Positions 16,122 through 24,763 are shown, counted from the stretch's first letter. The stretch is DNA of 64,000 bases from Streptomyces adustus (GCF_009377175.1 NZ_VJZD01000022.1:1-64000); one strand, 5' to 3'. The notes: a model not told the origin generated them from the sequence alone. Program-made: numbers and translations.

Positions 16122-16720
16122 ACGGCCGACCAAGGGGCGTACGGGCGGCGCGCGTTGTGGTGGTCGCCGTGCTGCCGGGGGAGCTGGTCCTGGCGGCCTG
16201 CCCGGTGGCCGGGGTCCGGCCGTCCGGGTGGGCACTTGCCGGCGCCGAGGCGTCGGTGCTCGCGGCACTGTTGCTGGAGGCCTGGGCGCTGCGCTCGCTG
16301 TACGTCGCCGCGCGCGCCCGCGGCACGGCCCGCCGGGCGGCCCGGCGGGCCGCCGTACGGGAGGCGGTGCCGGTGACGGTCCGCCGCCTGGTCCACCACG
16401 AGCTGCGCGCCCTCGCCTCTCTGGGGCGGTGGGTCCGGCGGGGCACGCACGGGGTGCGCCGCGGGGACTTCGCCGCCGCGTACACCGGGCCCCGGACGGC
16501 GATGATGTACGGGTTGCTCTTCGTGGTGGTCATCGAGACGGTGGGCCTGGCCTTCCTCACCCCTGGCCGGCGGTCCACCGGGTGGTGCTTTTCAACGACG
16601 CGGTCCGCGCCCGTGCTTTCCTTCACCCGCCCGCTCGGCGCAACGGAACAGGCCCACGCCATCCGCTTCCACGCGGACGACCCGCGCGCACTGGTCACCG
16701 CACTCCGTCAGCCCGCCTGA
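16118..16720 (+). CDS. Hypothetical membrane protein, probably internally deleted
   Basis: A 200-residue frame translationally coupled to the MerR gene. The first 150 residues contain hydrophobic segments ('VVVVAVLPGELVLAACPVAG', 'LAGAEASVLAALLLEAWAL', 'MMYGLLFVVVIETVGLAFL') around an arginine-rich loop. The last part ('FTRPLGATEQAHAIRFHADD' then 'PRALVTAL') looks like the conserved C-terminus of a longer Streptomyces membrane protein. The segment between reads better in another frame ('PWPAVHRVVL'). I infer a frameshift plus loss of the middle part. Function unknown. Confidence 0.5.
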   Translation: MNGRPRGVRAARVVVVAVLPGELVLAACPVAGVRPSGWALAGAEASVLAALLLEAWALRSLYVAARARGTARRAARRAAVREAVPVTVRRLVHHELRALASLGRWVRRGTHGVRRGDFAAAYTGPRTAMMYGLLFVVVIETVGLAFLTPGRRSTGWCFSTTRSAPVLSFTRPLGATEQAHAIRFHADDPRALVTALRQPA

Positions 16721-16906
16721 GTACATGCCGCGCCGCATCGCCTCCTCGGGCCCGGCCGTCGAACAGATGGAGACGATCACCGGCGAGGTCGAACTCCACA
16801 CCCCCCTGGACCGCGCCCTGGTCGTCGTATCCCTCAGGGCAGGGGGCTGGTGTGGCAGGCGTACGGCGATCTGTGATCGAGCCGTACGCAATCCCTGCCG
16901 CAGCGC
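16721..16906. other. Spacer with no supported gene
   Basis: Only short frames without credible starts or family features are seen between the MerR partner and the promoter of the SpoIIE gene. Confidence 0.4.
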
Positions 16907-16934
16907 TGTCACAAAGTAAGCACCTGTTCGGTCG
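16907..16934 (+). promoter_or_regulatory. ECF41-like promoter of SpoIIE phosphatase gene
   Basis: TGTCACA (16907-16913), 15-base spacer, CGGTCG (16929-16934), about 70 bp upstream of the ATG at 17006. The same bipartite pattern with identical spacing occurs at three sites near the ECF sigma gene. Confidence 0.6.
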
Positions 16935-17005
16935 ATAGTGCAAAAGGGGCATATCCCCACCCGGCGCACCGCCGGAATTCCTGACCGTCCAAGGAGGGCG
17001 TCACC

Positions 17006-19543
17006 ATGACCGCAGCGGCTTTTGGTGCGGTGACCGTAGGTAAGGCTCTGGCTGCTGCCGATGGGTCCGACACGGCGATCGCTCTGTTGGACGACGAGGG
17101 AACAGTGGTCGGTTGGACACAGGCCGCCGAGCAGCTCGTCGGATACTCCGCCGGAGAGATTGTGGGCCGGACCGCCGACCTCGTACTGGCGGAATTCACG
17201 CACATGCCGACGACAACCGGCTTCGTCGAGCAGTGTCACGTCCGGAACGGATGGTCGGGCACGACGGAGGTGTGCCACCGCGACGGTCGTCTGCTCGACG
17301 TCTGCCTGCGGATCTCGATGCTGCGGGGAGAGGGGGGCGCACGGCGCTGGCTCGTGTCCCTGACGGACGCCGGCGTACTGCACGGGGACGGGCTGAACGA
17401 ATCGGTGCGAGGACCGCTCATCGCCGGTACGCCGATCGGCATCGTCGTCCGGGACCTGCAACTGCGGTGCACCTGGGTGAACGACGCGATGGGGAGACAC
17501 GACGGCACTCCGCGTGATCAACGGCTCGGACGCTGGATCCGCGACGCCCAGCCCGACCACAGCGCCGACGTGCTCGAGGCGCTGATGAGGCAGGTGCTGC
17601 AGAGCGGTACCACCAAGGTTCACGAGTACCGGATGTGGCAACCCACGGGCCTGGGCGAGGAGCATCCGTTCTCGGTTTCCTTCCACTGCCTCCTGGACGC
17701 CGACGGGCAGGCGCTGGGGGTGTGCGTGATCAGCTCCGACGTCGTCGAGAACCAGCAGACGTCCGAGCGCCTCGCCCTGCTCGGCGAGGCCGGCGCGCGT
17801 CTGGGCAGCACCTTGGATGTGATGCAGGTCAGCCAGGAACTGGCCGACCTGGCCGTGCCGCTGCTCGCCGACTATGTCGCCGTGGACCTGGAACAGTCGG
17901 TCTCGTTCGGTGAAGGCCCCCCGGTCCGCATCGGCGCCGCGGGCAGGCGCCTCCCCGGCCTGCGGCGTGCCGGCCTGGCCTCGATCAGCCACGGGGTCCC
18001 CGAATCTCCGTGGGTGCGGGGTGAACTGGTCCTCGCCCCGTCGGTCTCGCCCCTCACCGCCGTCCTGAGCGCCGGGAAGTCCCGCCTGGAGCCGGCCCTG
18101 GACATCGCTCCGGGCACGTGGGTCGACGAGGTGCCGGAGCTGGGACACCGGATCCGCGAGAACGGAATGCACTCGCTCATGGTCGTGCCCATCCGTGCGC
18201 GGCGCACCATGCTGGGCGTGGCGCTGTTCGTGCGCACGAAGAATTCCGTGCCCTTCCACGGCGCCGACCTGGTGCTGGCCGAGACGCTCGTCCGCCGCGC
18301 GGCGCACTCACTGGACAACGCTCGTCAGTACGCGCGCCAGCACACCGCCGCTCTCACCCTGCAACGTCACTTGCTGCCGCGCCGTTTGAGGGGCGGCATG
18401 GCGGTCGAGGTGGCGTCGCGTTACCTGCCTGCGGACGCGGACCATTGTGTAGGCGGCGACTGGTTCGACACCATCCCGCTCTCCGGCGCGCGCGTGGCCC
18501 TCGTCGTCGGTGACGTGGTCGGCCATGGCCTCCACGCCGCCGCGACCATGGGCCGGTTGCGCACCGCCGTCCACACCCTCGCCGACATGGAACTGCCCCC
18601 CGACGAACTGCTGGCCCACCTCGACGACACGGTTCAAAGGCTCGGTGAGGAAGAGTGCGACGTCCCGGACCAGATTCCCGCGGTGACGGGCGCCACCTGC
18701 CTGTACGCCGTCTACGACCCGGCTACCCGACGATGCACCATGGCGTCGGCCGGACACCCGCCGCCCGCGATCATCGACGCGCAGGGCCGTGTCGTCTACC
18801 CCGACCTCGCCGCCGGTCCTCCTCTGGGGGTGGGACTCGGGGACCCCTTCGAGTCCGTGGAGCTGGAGCTGCCCGAGGGGAGCCTCCTCGCCCTCTACAC
18901 CGACGGTCTGGTCGAATCGCGCGGCCACGACATCGAAGAAGGAATGGACCGCCTGGGCAGCGTGCTCGCGCAACCCGGCCGATCGCTCGAAGAACTCTGC
19001 GACATCGCGATGCAGAACCTTCCGGACCATGCGTTGTGCGACGACGTCACCCTCCTCCTCGTCCGCACCCGCGCGCTGAGCCCGAGCCGGACAGCGTTCT
19101 GGACCCTTCAGTGTGACGAGACGGCAGTCCGCAACGCCAGGGACCTTGCGGCAGAGCAGCTGGCCGAATGGGGCCTGGAATGTCTCGAGGACGCCACGAA
19201 ACTGATCGTCAGCGAACTCGTCACCAACGCAGTCAGTCACGGAACCGGGCCGATCGGGCTGCGGCTCATCCGGCACCAGGCCCTGACCTGCGAGGTGTCG
19301 GACACCGATTCCTGCGCCCCGCGGACGCGTCTCGCACGTACCACGGACGAGCATGGCCGCGGTCTCTTCCTCGTCGCCAAGCTGTCCCGCCGGTGGGGGT
19401 GTCGCTCGGCACCGGGCGGCAAGGTCGTCTGGGCGGAACAGGACCTGCCTGTACATCCGGCCCGGAACCGGCGCCCGCCTGACCGGAAACCATCCACACC
19501 GCTGTCCATGGGCGTGGGGCCCACGGGGGCAGTCGCCGCGTGA
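17006..19543 (+). CDS. PAS/GAF-sensor SpoIIE-type PP2C phosphatase with HATPase domain
   Basis: An 845-residue soluble protein. A PAS domain (about 10-115), a second PAS-like region (about 130-245), a GAF domain (about 255-435), a SpoIIE phosphatase (about 450-690) and a C-terminal anti-sigma-type HATPase (about 700-820). Phosphatase metal motifs are 'GGDWFD', 'GDVVGHGLHAAATMG' and 'DDVTLLLV'. The kinase-like N-box is 'ELVTNAVSHG' with 'DEHGRGLFLV' downstream. Such proteins usually dephosphorylate anti-sigma antagonists, controlling a sigma factor by partner switching; the HATPase may act as the anti-sigma kinase. AGGAGG lies eight bases before the ATG. Confidence 0.92.
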   Translation: MTAAAFGAVTVGKALAAADGSDTAIALLDDEGTVVGWTQAAEQLVGYSAGEIVGRTADLVLAEFTHMPTTTGFVEQCHVRNGWSGTTEVCHRDGRLLDVCLRISMLRGEGGARRWLVSLTDAGVLHGDGLNESVRGPLIAGTPIGIVVRDLQLRCTWVNDAMGRHDGTPRDQRLGRWIRDAQPDHSADVLEALMRQVLQSGTTKVHEYRMWQPTGLGEEHPFSVSFHCLLDADGQALGVCVISSDVVENQQTSERLALLGEAGARLGSTLDVMQVSQELADLAVPLLADYVAVDLEQSVSFGEGPPVRIGAAGRRLPGLRRAGLASISHGVPESPWVRGELVLAPSVSPLTAVLSAGKSRLEPALDIAPGTWVDEVPELGHRIRENGMHSLMVVPIRARRTMLGVALFVRTKNSVPFHGADLVLAETLVRRAAHSLDNARQYARQHTAALTLQRHLLPRRLRGGMAVEVASRYLPADADHCVGGDWFDTIPLSGARVALVVGDVVGHGLHAAATMGRLRTAVHTLADMELPPDELLAHLDDTVQRLGEEECDVPDQIPAVTGATCLYAVYDPATRRCTMASAGHPPPAIIDAQGRVVYPDLAAGPPLGVGLGDPFESVELELPEGSLLALYTDGLVESRGHDIEEGMDRLGSVLAQPGRSLEELCDIAMQNLPDHALCDDVTLLLVRTRALSPSRTAFWTLQCDETAVRNARDLAAEQLAEWGLECLEDATKLIVSELVTNAVSHGTGPIGLRLIRHQALTCEVSDTDSCAPRTRLARTTDEHGRGLFLVAKLSRRWGCRSAPGGKVVWAEQDLPVHPARNRRPPDRKPSTPLSMGVGPTGAVAA

Positions 19544-19811
19544 TGACCGGTCATGGCGCCTTGACCACCCAGTCAGGTCGGACCGGTTGCATCGGTGGTA
19601 GCACCCGTGGACGACACCACGGTGATCGGTGGTCGGGGACCTCGACATCTCCCTTTGCACCACCTCCCTGCCTGATAGCCGGGGGCGAGGCCGAGGATCC
19701 TGGCCCGGATCTCGTCGTGCTCTGCCGCCTCGACCAGACGGGTTGCGACGGGGAAGCGTTGTCCTGTTGCGAGGACCATGGCGTGCGGGGTGTGTAGGAG
19801 GTGGGCGGTCT
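19544..19811. other. Intergenic region with no clear gene
   Basis: Several short frames exist but none has a recognisable product or good start. Short GGTGGT-rich inverted pieces follow the SpoIIE stop and could act as a terminator. The region ends at the first 60-bp element. Confidence 0.4.
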
Positions 19812-19871
19812 AGTACTCCAGCAGGTTTTTGATGTCTGACCTGCGGGTTTCGCTGGGTCGGCTGGAGTGTG
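19812..19871. repeat. 60-bp element copy A
   Basis: Starts with AGTACTCCAGC and ends with a degenerate partner beginning GCTGGAGT. Its sequence is the reverse complement of the copy at 21077-21136, with only a few differences confined to the middle and one end. Probably a miniature inverted-repeat or REP-like unit. Confidence 0.8.
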
Positions 19872-19993
19872 GCGGGCTGCGGAGGAGTCAGGGGCGGTCT
19901 TGGGCGCGCCGCCCGTCGTCGGCACGGTCGAGGCCCTGGGCGCCGAGGGCGACGCCGCGCCGCTCCTGTTCCACCGCGGACGCTTCGGCCGCC

Positions 19994-21013
19994 TCAGTTC
20001 CTGACGGGCTCTTCGCGGGGCTGGTTGTCGGGCTCCAGAATGTACAGGTCCCAGGCGTCGGGGTCGCCGACGAGCACGTACAGCTTCGGGTGCTCGGGGG
20101 TCCCGAACACCTCCCAGGGGCCCAGGCTCCCATCGCAGGCGTCGACGGAGACCCCCACATTCTGGGTCCACGACCCGTCGCCCGGGTGGTGGACCCAGGT
20201 GCCGGCACCGGTACAGGGCTGCCCCGCGTCGTGACGGTCGTCGTCGAAGCCGAAGGTCTTGACCCCGTCAGCCGTTACCTTGCCGTCCGCCGTGAAGGTG
20301 ATCCTGCCGCCGTTGCCGTCGGACCACGTCCCGGCGAGCCGGTCCGCGGTCAGCCGCGGAGGCTCGTACCCGATCCCGGCGTACAGGGCGACACCGGCGA
20401 GCGCGGCGGTGACGACGACGCCGAGCGTCCCGTACAGCGCCACCCGACCGAACATTGCGATGCCGGACACTCGCGGGCGGCCCGGCAGCACCAGCCTGCG
20501 GACGACCAGCGCCGGGACGCCGAGCGCCGCAGCGCCCATGAACCACCCAATGAGGCCCGACGAGACGTTCTCCGGGAACCCGGCGGGCACCATCGACGCC
20601 GAGACGAGCCCCGGCAGGGTGCCGCCGGCGGCCGCCAGGAGCGGGATCCACCACCAGACGTCACGCCCCGAGACCGTGCGGCCGAGCCATCCGGCGACGG
20701 CCACGAGCTGCATCACCACGGCGACCGACAGCAGGACGGCGCCGACCGCCCCGGCCGCCACTCCGATCAATCCCATGACGAACAGGAAGAAGATGTTGAA
20801 CAGGTTGTAGCCGAGGGCCGGGACCTCCTGGGTCTCCATCCACACGTAGAACACGATCGACCCGATCACGGCCTCGAAGAACACCACCGAGACCGACGCC
20901 GTGAACGCCGAGCCGAACCGGTCTCTCACCCGCATCCGTGTCTGCGCCCGGGCCGGAACCTGTGCCTGCCACGGGGCCCCTGCCTGCACCTGATCCCGCA
21001 TTTTTGAACGCAT
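19994..21013 (-). CDS. Hypothetical multi-pass membrane protein with C-terminal extracytoplasmic domain
   Basis: A 339-residue protein. About six hydrophobic segments occur between residues 35 and 215 ('VSVVFFEAVIGSIVFYVW', 'NIFFLFVMGLIGVAAGAVGA', 'WWWIPLLAAAGGTLPGLV', 'GTLGVVVTAALAGVALYAGI'). They are followed by a roughly 120-residue domain with 'LAGTWSDGNGGRITFTADGK' and a Cys pair, suggestive of a small lipocalin-like fold. Function unknown. GGGGAT precedes the ATG. The gene lies alone between two inverted copies of a 60-bp element, which hints at acquisition as a unit. Confidence 0.75.
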   Translation of the reverse strand: MRSKMRDQVQAGAPWQAQVPARAQTRMRVRDRFGSAFTASVSVVFFEAVIGSIVFYVWMETQEVPALGYNLFNIFFLFVMGLIGVAAGAVGAVLLSVAVVMQLVAVAGWLGRTVSGRDVWWWIPLLAAAGGTLPGLVSASMVPAGFPENVSSGLIGWFMGAAALGVPALVVRRLVLPGRPRVSGIAMFGRVALYGTLGVVVTAALAGVALYAGIGYEPPRLTADRLAGTWSDGNGGRITFTADGKVTADGVKTFGFDDDRHDAGQPCTGAGTWVHHPGDGSWTQNVGVSVDACDGSLGPWEVFGTPEHPKLYVLVGDPDAWDLYILEPDNQPREEPVRN

Positions 21014-21076
21014 TCGAATCCCCTCCGCCGTGGATCATCCTCCATGCGGGGCGGAGCCGCACCCCTGGGGCCGCGT

Positions 21077-21136
21077 AGTACTCCAGCCGACCCAGCGAAA
21101 CCCGCAGGTCAGACATGAAAATCCTGCTGGAGTACT
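21077..21136. repeat. 60-bp element copy B
   Basis: Perfect 11-bp terminal inverted repeats, AGTACTCCAGC (21077-21087) and GCTGGAGTACT (21126-21136), enclose 38 bases. The interior contains a second potential stem (CAGGTC/GACC region). It is inverted relative to copy A on the other side of the membrane-protein gene. Confidence 0.85.
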
Positions 21137-21220
21137 GGCCGGGTGGTGGGGGAGTCCGAAGTCGGAGCCGAGGACGGCGTAGCCACCGCGGTGCGGGATG
21201 TCGAACAGGGGAGTCTGCCT

Positions 21221-21256
21221 CGGTCGCTCGGTCGCTCGGTCGCTCGGTCGCTCGGT
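21221..21256. repeat. 8-bp microsatellite, about 4 units
   Basis: Consecutive GGTCGCTC units run from about 21222 to 21253. It lies about 110 bp upstream of the DinB-family gene. Confidence 0.85.
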
Positions 21257-21363
21257 GCGGGCGCCGGTGCCCGGGCGGCATCGGGGTTGGAGGTGACGAG
21301 TGTGGGTGGCACCGGAAGGCGGGATCTTGAGACCACGAGCAGCCGATGGCAGGCTCATGCCGC

Positions 21364-21945
21364 ATGATCGATGAATTCGCGAAAGGCAGCCTGCACGGGA
21401 GACTGCGGCGGGACCGCGAGGCGCTGCTCTGGAAACTCGACGGCTTGTCCGAATACGACGCCCGCCGACCTTTGACGGCGACCGGGACCAACCTCCTCGG
21501 CCTGGTCAAACACGTGGCCACCGTCGAGGCCAGGTACTTCGGCGAGGTCTTCGACCGCCCTTCCCCGGAACCGCTGCCCCGGTGGCAGGACTCCGACGGC
21601 AGCGATCAGTGGGCGACCGCGGACGAGACCCGCGATCAGATCATCGGGTTCTACCGGCGCACGTGGGAACACTCGGACGCGACGATCAACGAGCTTCCCC
21701 TCGACGCCCCCGGCCACGTGCCGTGGTGGCCGGAGCCTTGTCCCAACACGAACCTGTTCGCCGTCATGGTCCATGTCCTCGGCGAGTCCGTCCGGCATAC
21801 CGGGCACGCCGATATCCTGCGCGAGGGCCTCGACGGCCGGACCGGGGTGCGCGCCGAACACGAGACACGGATCGACGAGGAAGCCCGTGCAGCCCACTGC
21901 GCGAAGCTCGAGCAGGCCGCCAGGTCGGCCGCACTGCGCCGGTAG
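21364..21945 (+). CDS. DinB/DUF664-family protein
   Basis: A 193-residue four-helix-bundle protein of the DinB/YfiT-like superfamily. The three metal-binding histidines expected in the family match 'LVKHVATVEARYFG' (helix 2), 'VHVLGESVRHTGHADILREG' (two histidines near the end) and surrounding conserved residues. Members include thiol S-transferases and uncharacterised stress proteins. The reaction here is unknown. An in-frame ATG at 21346 is an alternative start. Confidence 0.85.
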   Translation: MIDEFAKGSLHGRLRRDREALLWKLDGLSEYDARRPLTATGTNLLGLVKHVATVEARYFGEVFDRPSPEPLPRWQDSDGSDQWATADETRDQIIGFYRRTWEHSDATINELPLDAPGHVPWWPEPCPNTNLFAVMVHVLGESVRHTGHADILREGLDGRTGVRAEHETRIDEEARAAHCAKLEQAARSAALRR

Positions 21946-22175
21946 CGGCGTCCTCCGATGTGAATGGTGGAGGTGGCTCGCCCCCCTGTCCGGGGCCGCC
22001 CTGACACTGCACGAAATCCTCCCCTGTCGTCCGCCCGGACCGGCCCGTGGTTGCCGGGCGGGGCGTGTACGCGTTGTCGTGTGAGTTCTTGTGCTTTCAC
22101 TGCACGCGATCCGGTCCTCGAAGATCGGCGCGAAGGTGTGGGCCGCTTCGTAGATTCAGGTGGTCGCGATCGGGG
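21946..22175. other. Intergenic region
   Basis: No supported gene or clear signal between the convergent DinB gene and the membrane-protein gene. Confidence 0.4.
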
Positions 22176-22640
22176 CTATGGCTGCTGGTGGTGGGCGGTG
22201 GCCAGCCTGTAGGTGACGAGGCCGTAGACGAGGTGGGGTACGACGTCCGAGGTCCAGTCGGCGGCTGACCAGGTGTGGGGGTCGCTGAGGCCGAGGCGGG
22301 CGATCGGGATGTCGGCCACGGCCATGAGGAGTGCTCCGGTGAGTGCTCCTCCCAGCCACAGGGGCATTCGGGTGCCTGTGTGATGCAGGAGTGATACGGC
22401 GACGCCCATTCCGCTTCCCAGGGCGATTCCGGTCAGTGCTGCGAGGCCGGTGAGCCGGTTGTCCTTGGTGGCCGAGTCCTGGAGCGGATGCCCTGCCCGG
22501 GTGGTGACGGTGTCCACCAGCTTTTCCGGGACGGTGCTGGCGGGTCTGCCGCGCAGTGCCATGTCGGCATAGGAAACGGCGTTCAGAGCGGTCGTGCCCG
22601 CGGCTCCTGCTGCGCAGCCGCGCATGATGGTTCGGATCAT
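22176..22640 (-). CDS. Hypothetical membrane protein
   Basis: A 154-residue protein with about four hydrophobic stretches: a glycine/alanine-rich N-terminal helix, 'LTGLAALTGIALGSGMGVAV', 'LWLGGALTGALLMAVADIPI' and 'VVPHLVYGLVTYRLATA'. ATG at 22640 is preferred over the longer frame (22706), whose extra residues look non-native. Similar small membrane proteins occur widely in Streptomyces without known function. Confidence 0.65.
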   Translation of the reverse strand: MIRTIMRGCAAGAAGTTALNAVSYADMALRGRPASTVPEKLVDTVTTRAGHPLQDSATKDNRLTGLAALTGIALGSGMGVAVSLLHHTGTRMPLWLGGALTGALLMAVADIPIARLGLSDPHTWSAADWTSDVVPHLVYGLVTYRLATAHHQQP

Positions 22641-23041
22641 GTTCCAGGCGGTCCCCGCCACTGTCCGCGCTTCAAACGGGTGCAGGCGGCAGGCCACTCG
22701 GATCACGGATGTCGTGGGGCTGTCTGGGCGGTGCTCGTTCGGTGCGATGGTGGCCGGCTCGTGCCGGTTGATCCGAGGGCGATGGCCGAGCCGGTTACGG
22801 GACGCCCTTGTGCTGGCGCCCGCAGGGCGGTGGTAGCGCGCCGGGCGACCAACGTGCCGTGCTCACGGCCGTCGTTCATGTGCTGGCCGGGGCAGCGGCC
22901 GGGATGAACAAGGCCCAGGATCCTGCCGTTCCCGGGCTGCCTGGTGGAGGGCCGTACGCACGTGTGGCGGCCCGTCTGAGGTGCGGTGCGGTCGGTGGCC
23001 GGTCGGGTGTGTGGTGTCAGCCGGTGCGTTCACCTTCAACT
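22641..23041. other. 400-bp region with no supported gene
   Basis: Open frames are present because of the GC content, but none shows a family match or a good ribosome site. Confidence 0.4.
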
Positions 23042-23156
23042 CATTGCAATGTTTCTGATGATGTCCGTTGCTTTAGATTCAGGATCGTTGCAACGATTTC
23101 CCGGCATCTGCCTGCAGAAATAGGAGAGTTACGCAACGAGTCTGTTGCCTGAATCT
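23042..23156 (+). promoter_or_regulatory. Palindrome-rich control region of DUF4097 gene
   Basis: CATTGCAATG (23042-23051) and ATCGTTGCAACGAT (23084-23097) are perfect palindromes sharing a TTGCAA core. AGATTCAGG (23075-23083) and CCTGAATCT (23148-23156) form a wider inverted repeat, and further GCAACG/GTTGC pieces lie between. This AT-richer stretch most likely holds the promoter and operators. Confidence 0.55.
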
Positions 23157-23211
23157 CGAATGCAACGTAGCGTTTCTCATGTCGGAAACAATAGGTCGAA
23201 GGAGAAGCACG

Positions 23212-23886
23212 ATGCAGAAGTTCGCCACCCCCGCCCCCGTCCGGACCGTCCTGGACATCCCGGCCGGACGCATCCGGGTCATCGCCGCCGAGGGTGACAC
23301 CACCACGGTCGACGTCCGGCCCGCGGACGCTTCGAAGGGCCGTGACGTGAAGGCGGCCGGCCAGGTCCAGGTCGCCTGCGCCGACGGCGTCCTGCGGATC
23401 GAGGCCCCGCAGGCGAAGAACCGGATCCTTGGCAACACCGGCTCCGTCGAGGTGACCGTCCAGCTGCCCGCCGGCTCCCGTATCGAGGCGAAGTCGGTCG
23501 CCGCCCAGCTGCGCGGCGTGGGACGCCTCGGGGACGTCGTCTTCGACGGCGCGCACGGACCGGTCGAGCTCGACGAGGCGGCAAGCGTCCGCCTCACCGG
23601 CCTCGACGCCACCGTCACCGTCGGCCGTCTGAACGGCCCCGGCGAGATCAGCACCCTCAAGGGCGACGTGACGATCACCGAGACCGCGGGCGGCACGCTC
23701 ACGCTGAGCACGCAGCAGGGCGACATCACCGTCGGCGCAGCCCACGGCATCTCGGCCACCCTGGACGCCGGCACCGCATACGGCCGCATCCACAACACCC
23801 TCACCAACACCGGCAGCACCGCCGGCGTCGGCCTGACGGTCAAGGCGACCACCGCCTACGGCGACATCACCGCCCGCAGCCTGTGA
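23212..23886 (+). CDS. DUF4097-family beta-helix-like protein
   Basis: A 224-residue protein without signal peptide or membrane segments. It is rich in short beta strands with regular spacing ('VELDEAASVRLTGLDATVTV', 'GEISTLKGDVTITETAGG', 'LTLSTQQGDITVGAAHG', 'TTAYGDITARSL'), as expected for the DUF4097 repeat fold. Function of the family is unknown. In Streptomyces it often follows a small ribbon-helix-helix or HicB-like gene, which I do not find here. AGGAGA seven bases before the ATG at 23212 decides the start. The upstream control region is unusually rich in palindromes. Confidence 0.82.
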   Translation: MQKFATPAPVRTVLDIPAGRIRVIAAEGDTTTVDVRPADASKGRDVKAAGQVQVACADGVLRIEAPQAKNRILGNTGSVEVTVQLPAGSRIEAKSVAAQLRGVGRLGDVVFDGAHGPVELDEAASVRLTGLDATVTVGRLNGPGEISTLKGDVTITETAGGTLTLSTQQGDITVGAAHGISATLDAGTAYGRIHNTLTNTGSTAGVGLTVKATTAYGDITARSL

Positions 23887-23902
23887 TCCCGGGCAGCTTT
23901 GC

Positions 23903-24070
23903 GTGAACGCAGCCCTGCCCGGCCACGACCACGCAGCAGTACTCGCTGCCCTGACCACCACCTTCACCTCGGGAGCGGTCGAGGGCAGCGTCACCAGGAT
24001 CAAACTGCTGAAGAGACAGATGTACGGCGGGCCGACGTCGACCTCCTACGACGCCGCATCCTCCTGTCAC
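23903..24070 (+). pseudogene. ISL3-family transposase C-terminal remnant, frameshifted
   Basis: The segment 'FTSGAVEGSVTRIKLLKRQM' followed by 'YG' is the conserved end of ISL3-family transposases. After 'QMYGG' the conserved tail ('ADVDLLRRRILLSP' then stop) continues in another frame, so about one base has been lost. No other part of the element is seen. Confidence 0.7.
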
Positions 24071-24321
24071 CTTGACGGTTCGCGCGACGCTGACAGGTTG
24101 CACTTTGCCCAAATCCGGCGGTCGTTGGGTGACCGTGCTCGACCGGGCAGGGGTCGCAGTGGGACTGCCGTACCTTCACCCCTGCTCGACGAAATCATCT
24201 CCGAGGCCCGCAGCTGTTCCAGCACCACCTGGACATCTCCCGAACCCAACGCCTCAGGAACCTGCCCGTTGCCGACCAGACAGTGTTGGGCTCGGGCGGG
24301 AGTCGGGAAAGCCGGTGGCCA
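24071..24321. other. Spacer after transposase remnant
   Basis: Nothing recognisable. It lies between the ISL3 remnant and the cupin gene's 3' end. Confidence 0.4.
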
Positions 24322-24732
24322 TCAGGGCCGGGGCGCGCGGAGGTGTTGTCTTTCGGCCAGCTCCTCCGCGCCGACCACGGTCAGAACCGGGGTACCGACC
24401 GGCGCGAACATCGTCACGACCAGCTGCGACTGCGCGTCCGGAAGGTTGTTGGCGCCTTGGTAGTGGATCACGTCACCGCCGGGCTCGAACACGGCGTCAC
24501 CGGCCTTGAGGACCCGGGGCGGCTGCCCCTCCAACTCGAAGAGGATCTCGCCCTGGGTCACGTAGCCGAAGAGCGGCCCCGGGTGCCGGTGCGGCGGCGC
24601 GCCGGGGTCACCGGGCTGCAAGGTGACCAGGACGGTCCTGGCCTCGGTGCCGACCGCGATCCGGGATGCGGCATCCGGCAGGGTCGCGATTATCTCAACG
24701 CCCGGGGGCAGGTGTGTGTGTTCGGTGCTCAT
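24322..24732 (-). CDS. Cupin-domain protein
   Basis: A 136-residue single-domain cupin. Motif 1 is 'PPHRHPGPLFGYVTQGEILF' with the metal-binding His-x-His and Glu, and motif 2 is 'GDAVFEPGGDVIHYQGAN'. AGGAGGTAG just before the ATG at 24732 excludes the longer frame. An ECF41-like promoter lies 32-59 bases upstream, so it is a probable target of the sigma factor gene next door (same strand, 237 bp away). Small cupins of this sort are often quercetinase-like or sensor proteins; the substrate is unknown. Confidence 0.88.
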   Translation of the reverse strand: MSTEHTHLPPGVEIIATLPDAASRIAVGTEARTVLVTLQPGDPGAPPHRHPGPLFGYVTQGEILFELEGQPPRVLKAGDAVFEPGGDVIHYQGANNLPDAQSQLVVTMFAPVGTPVLTVVGAEELAERQHLRAPRP

Positions 24733-24763
24733 CTCTACCTCCTGAAAGGGATGTCGACAGCAA

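Noticed and set aside
20995..21030. tRNA-like ATTCGAATCCCC end
   Set aside because: It lacks the GTTCGA T-loop start, and no cloverleaf or anticodon arm can be drawn upstream; it is the ribosome-site region of the membrane-protein gene.
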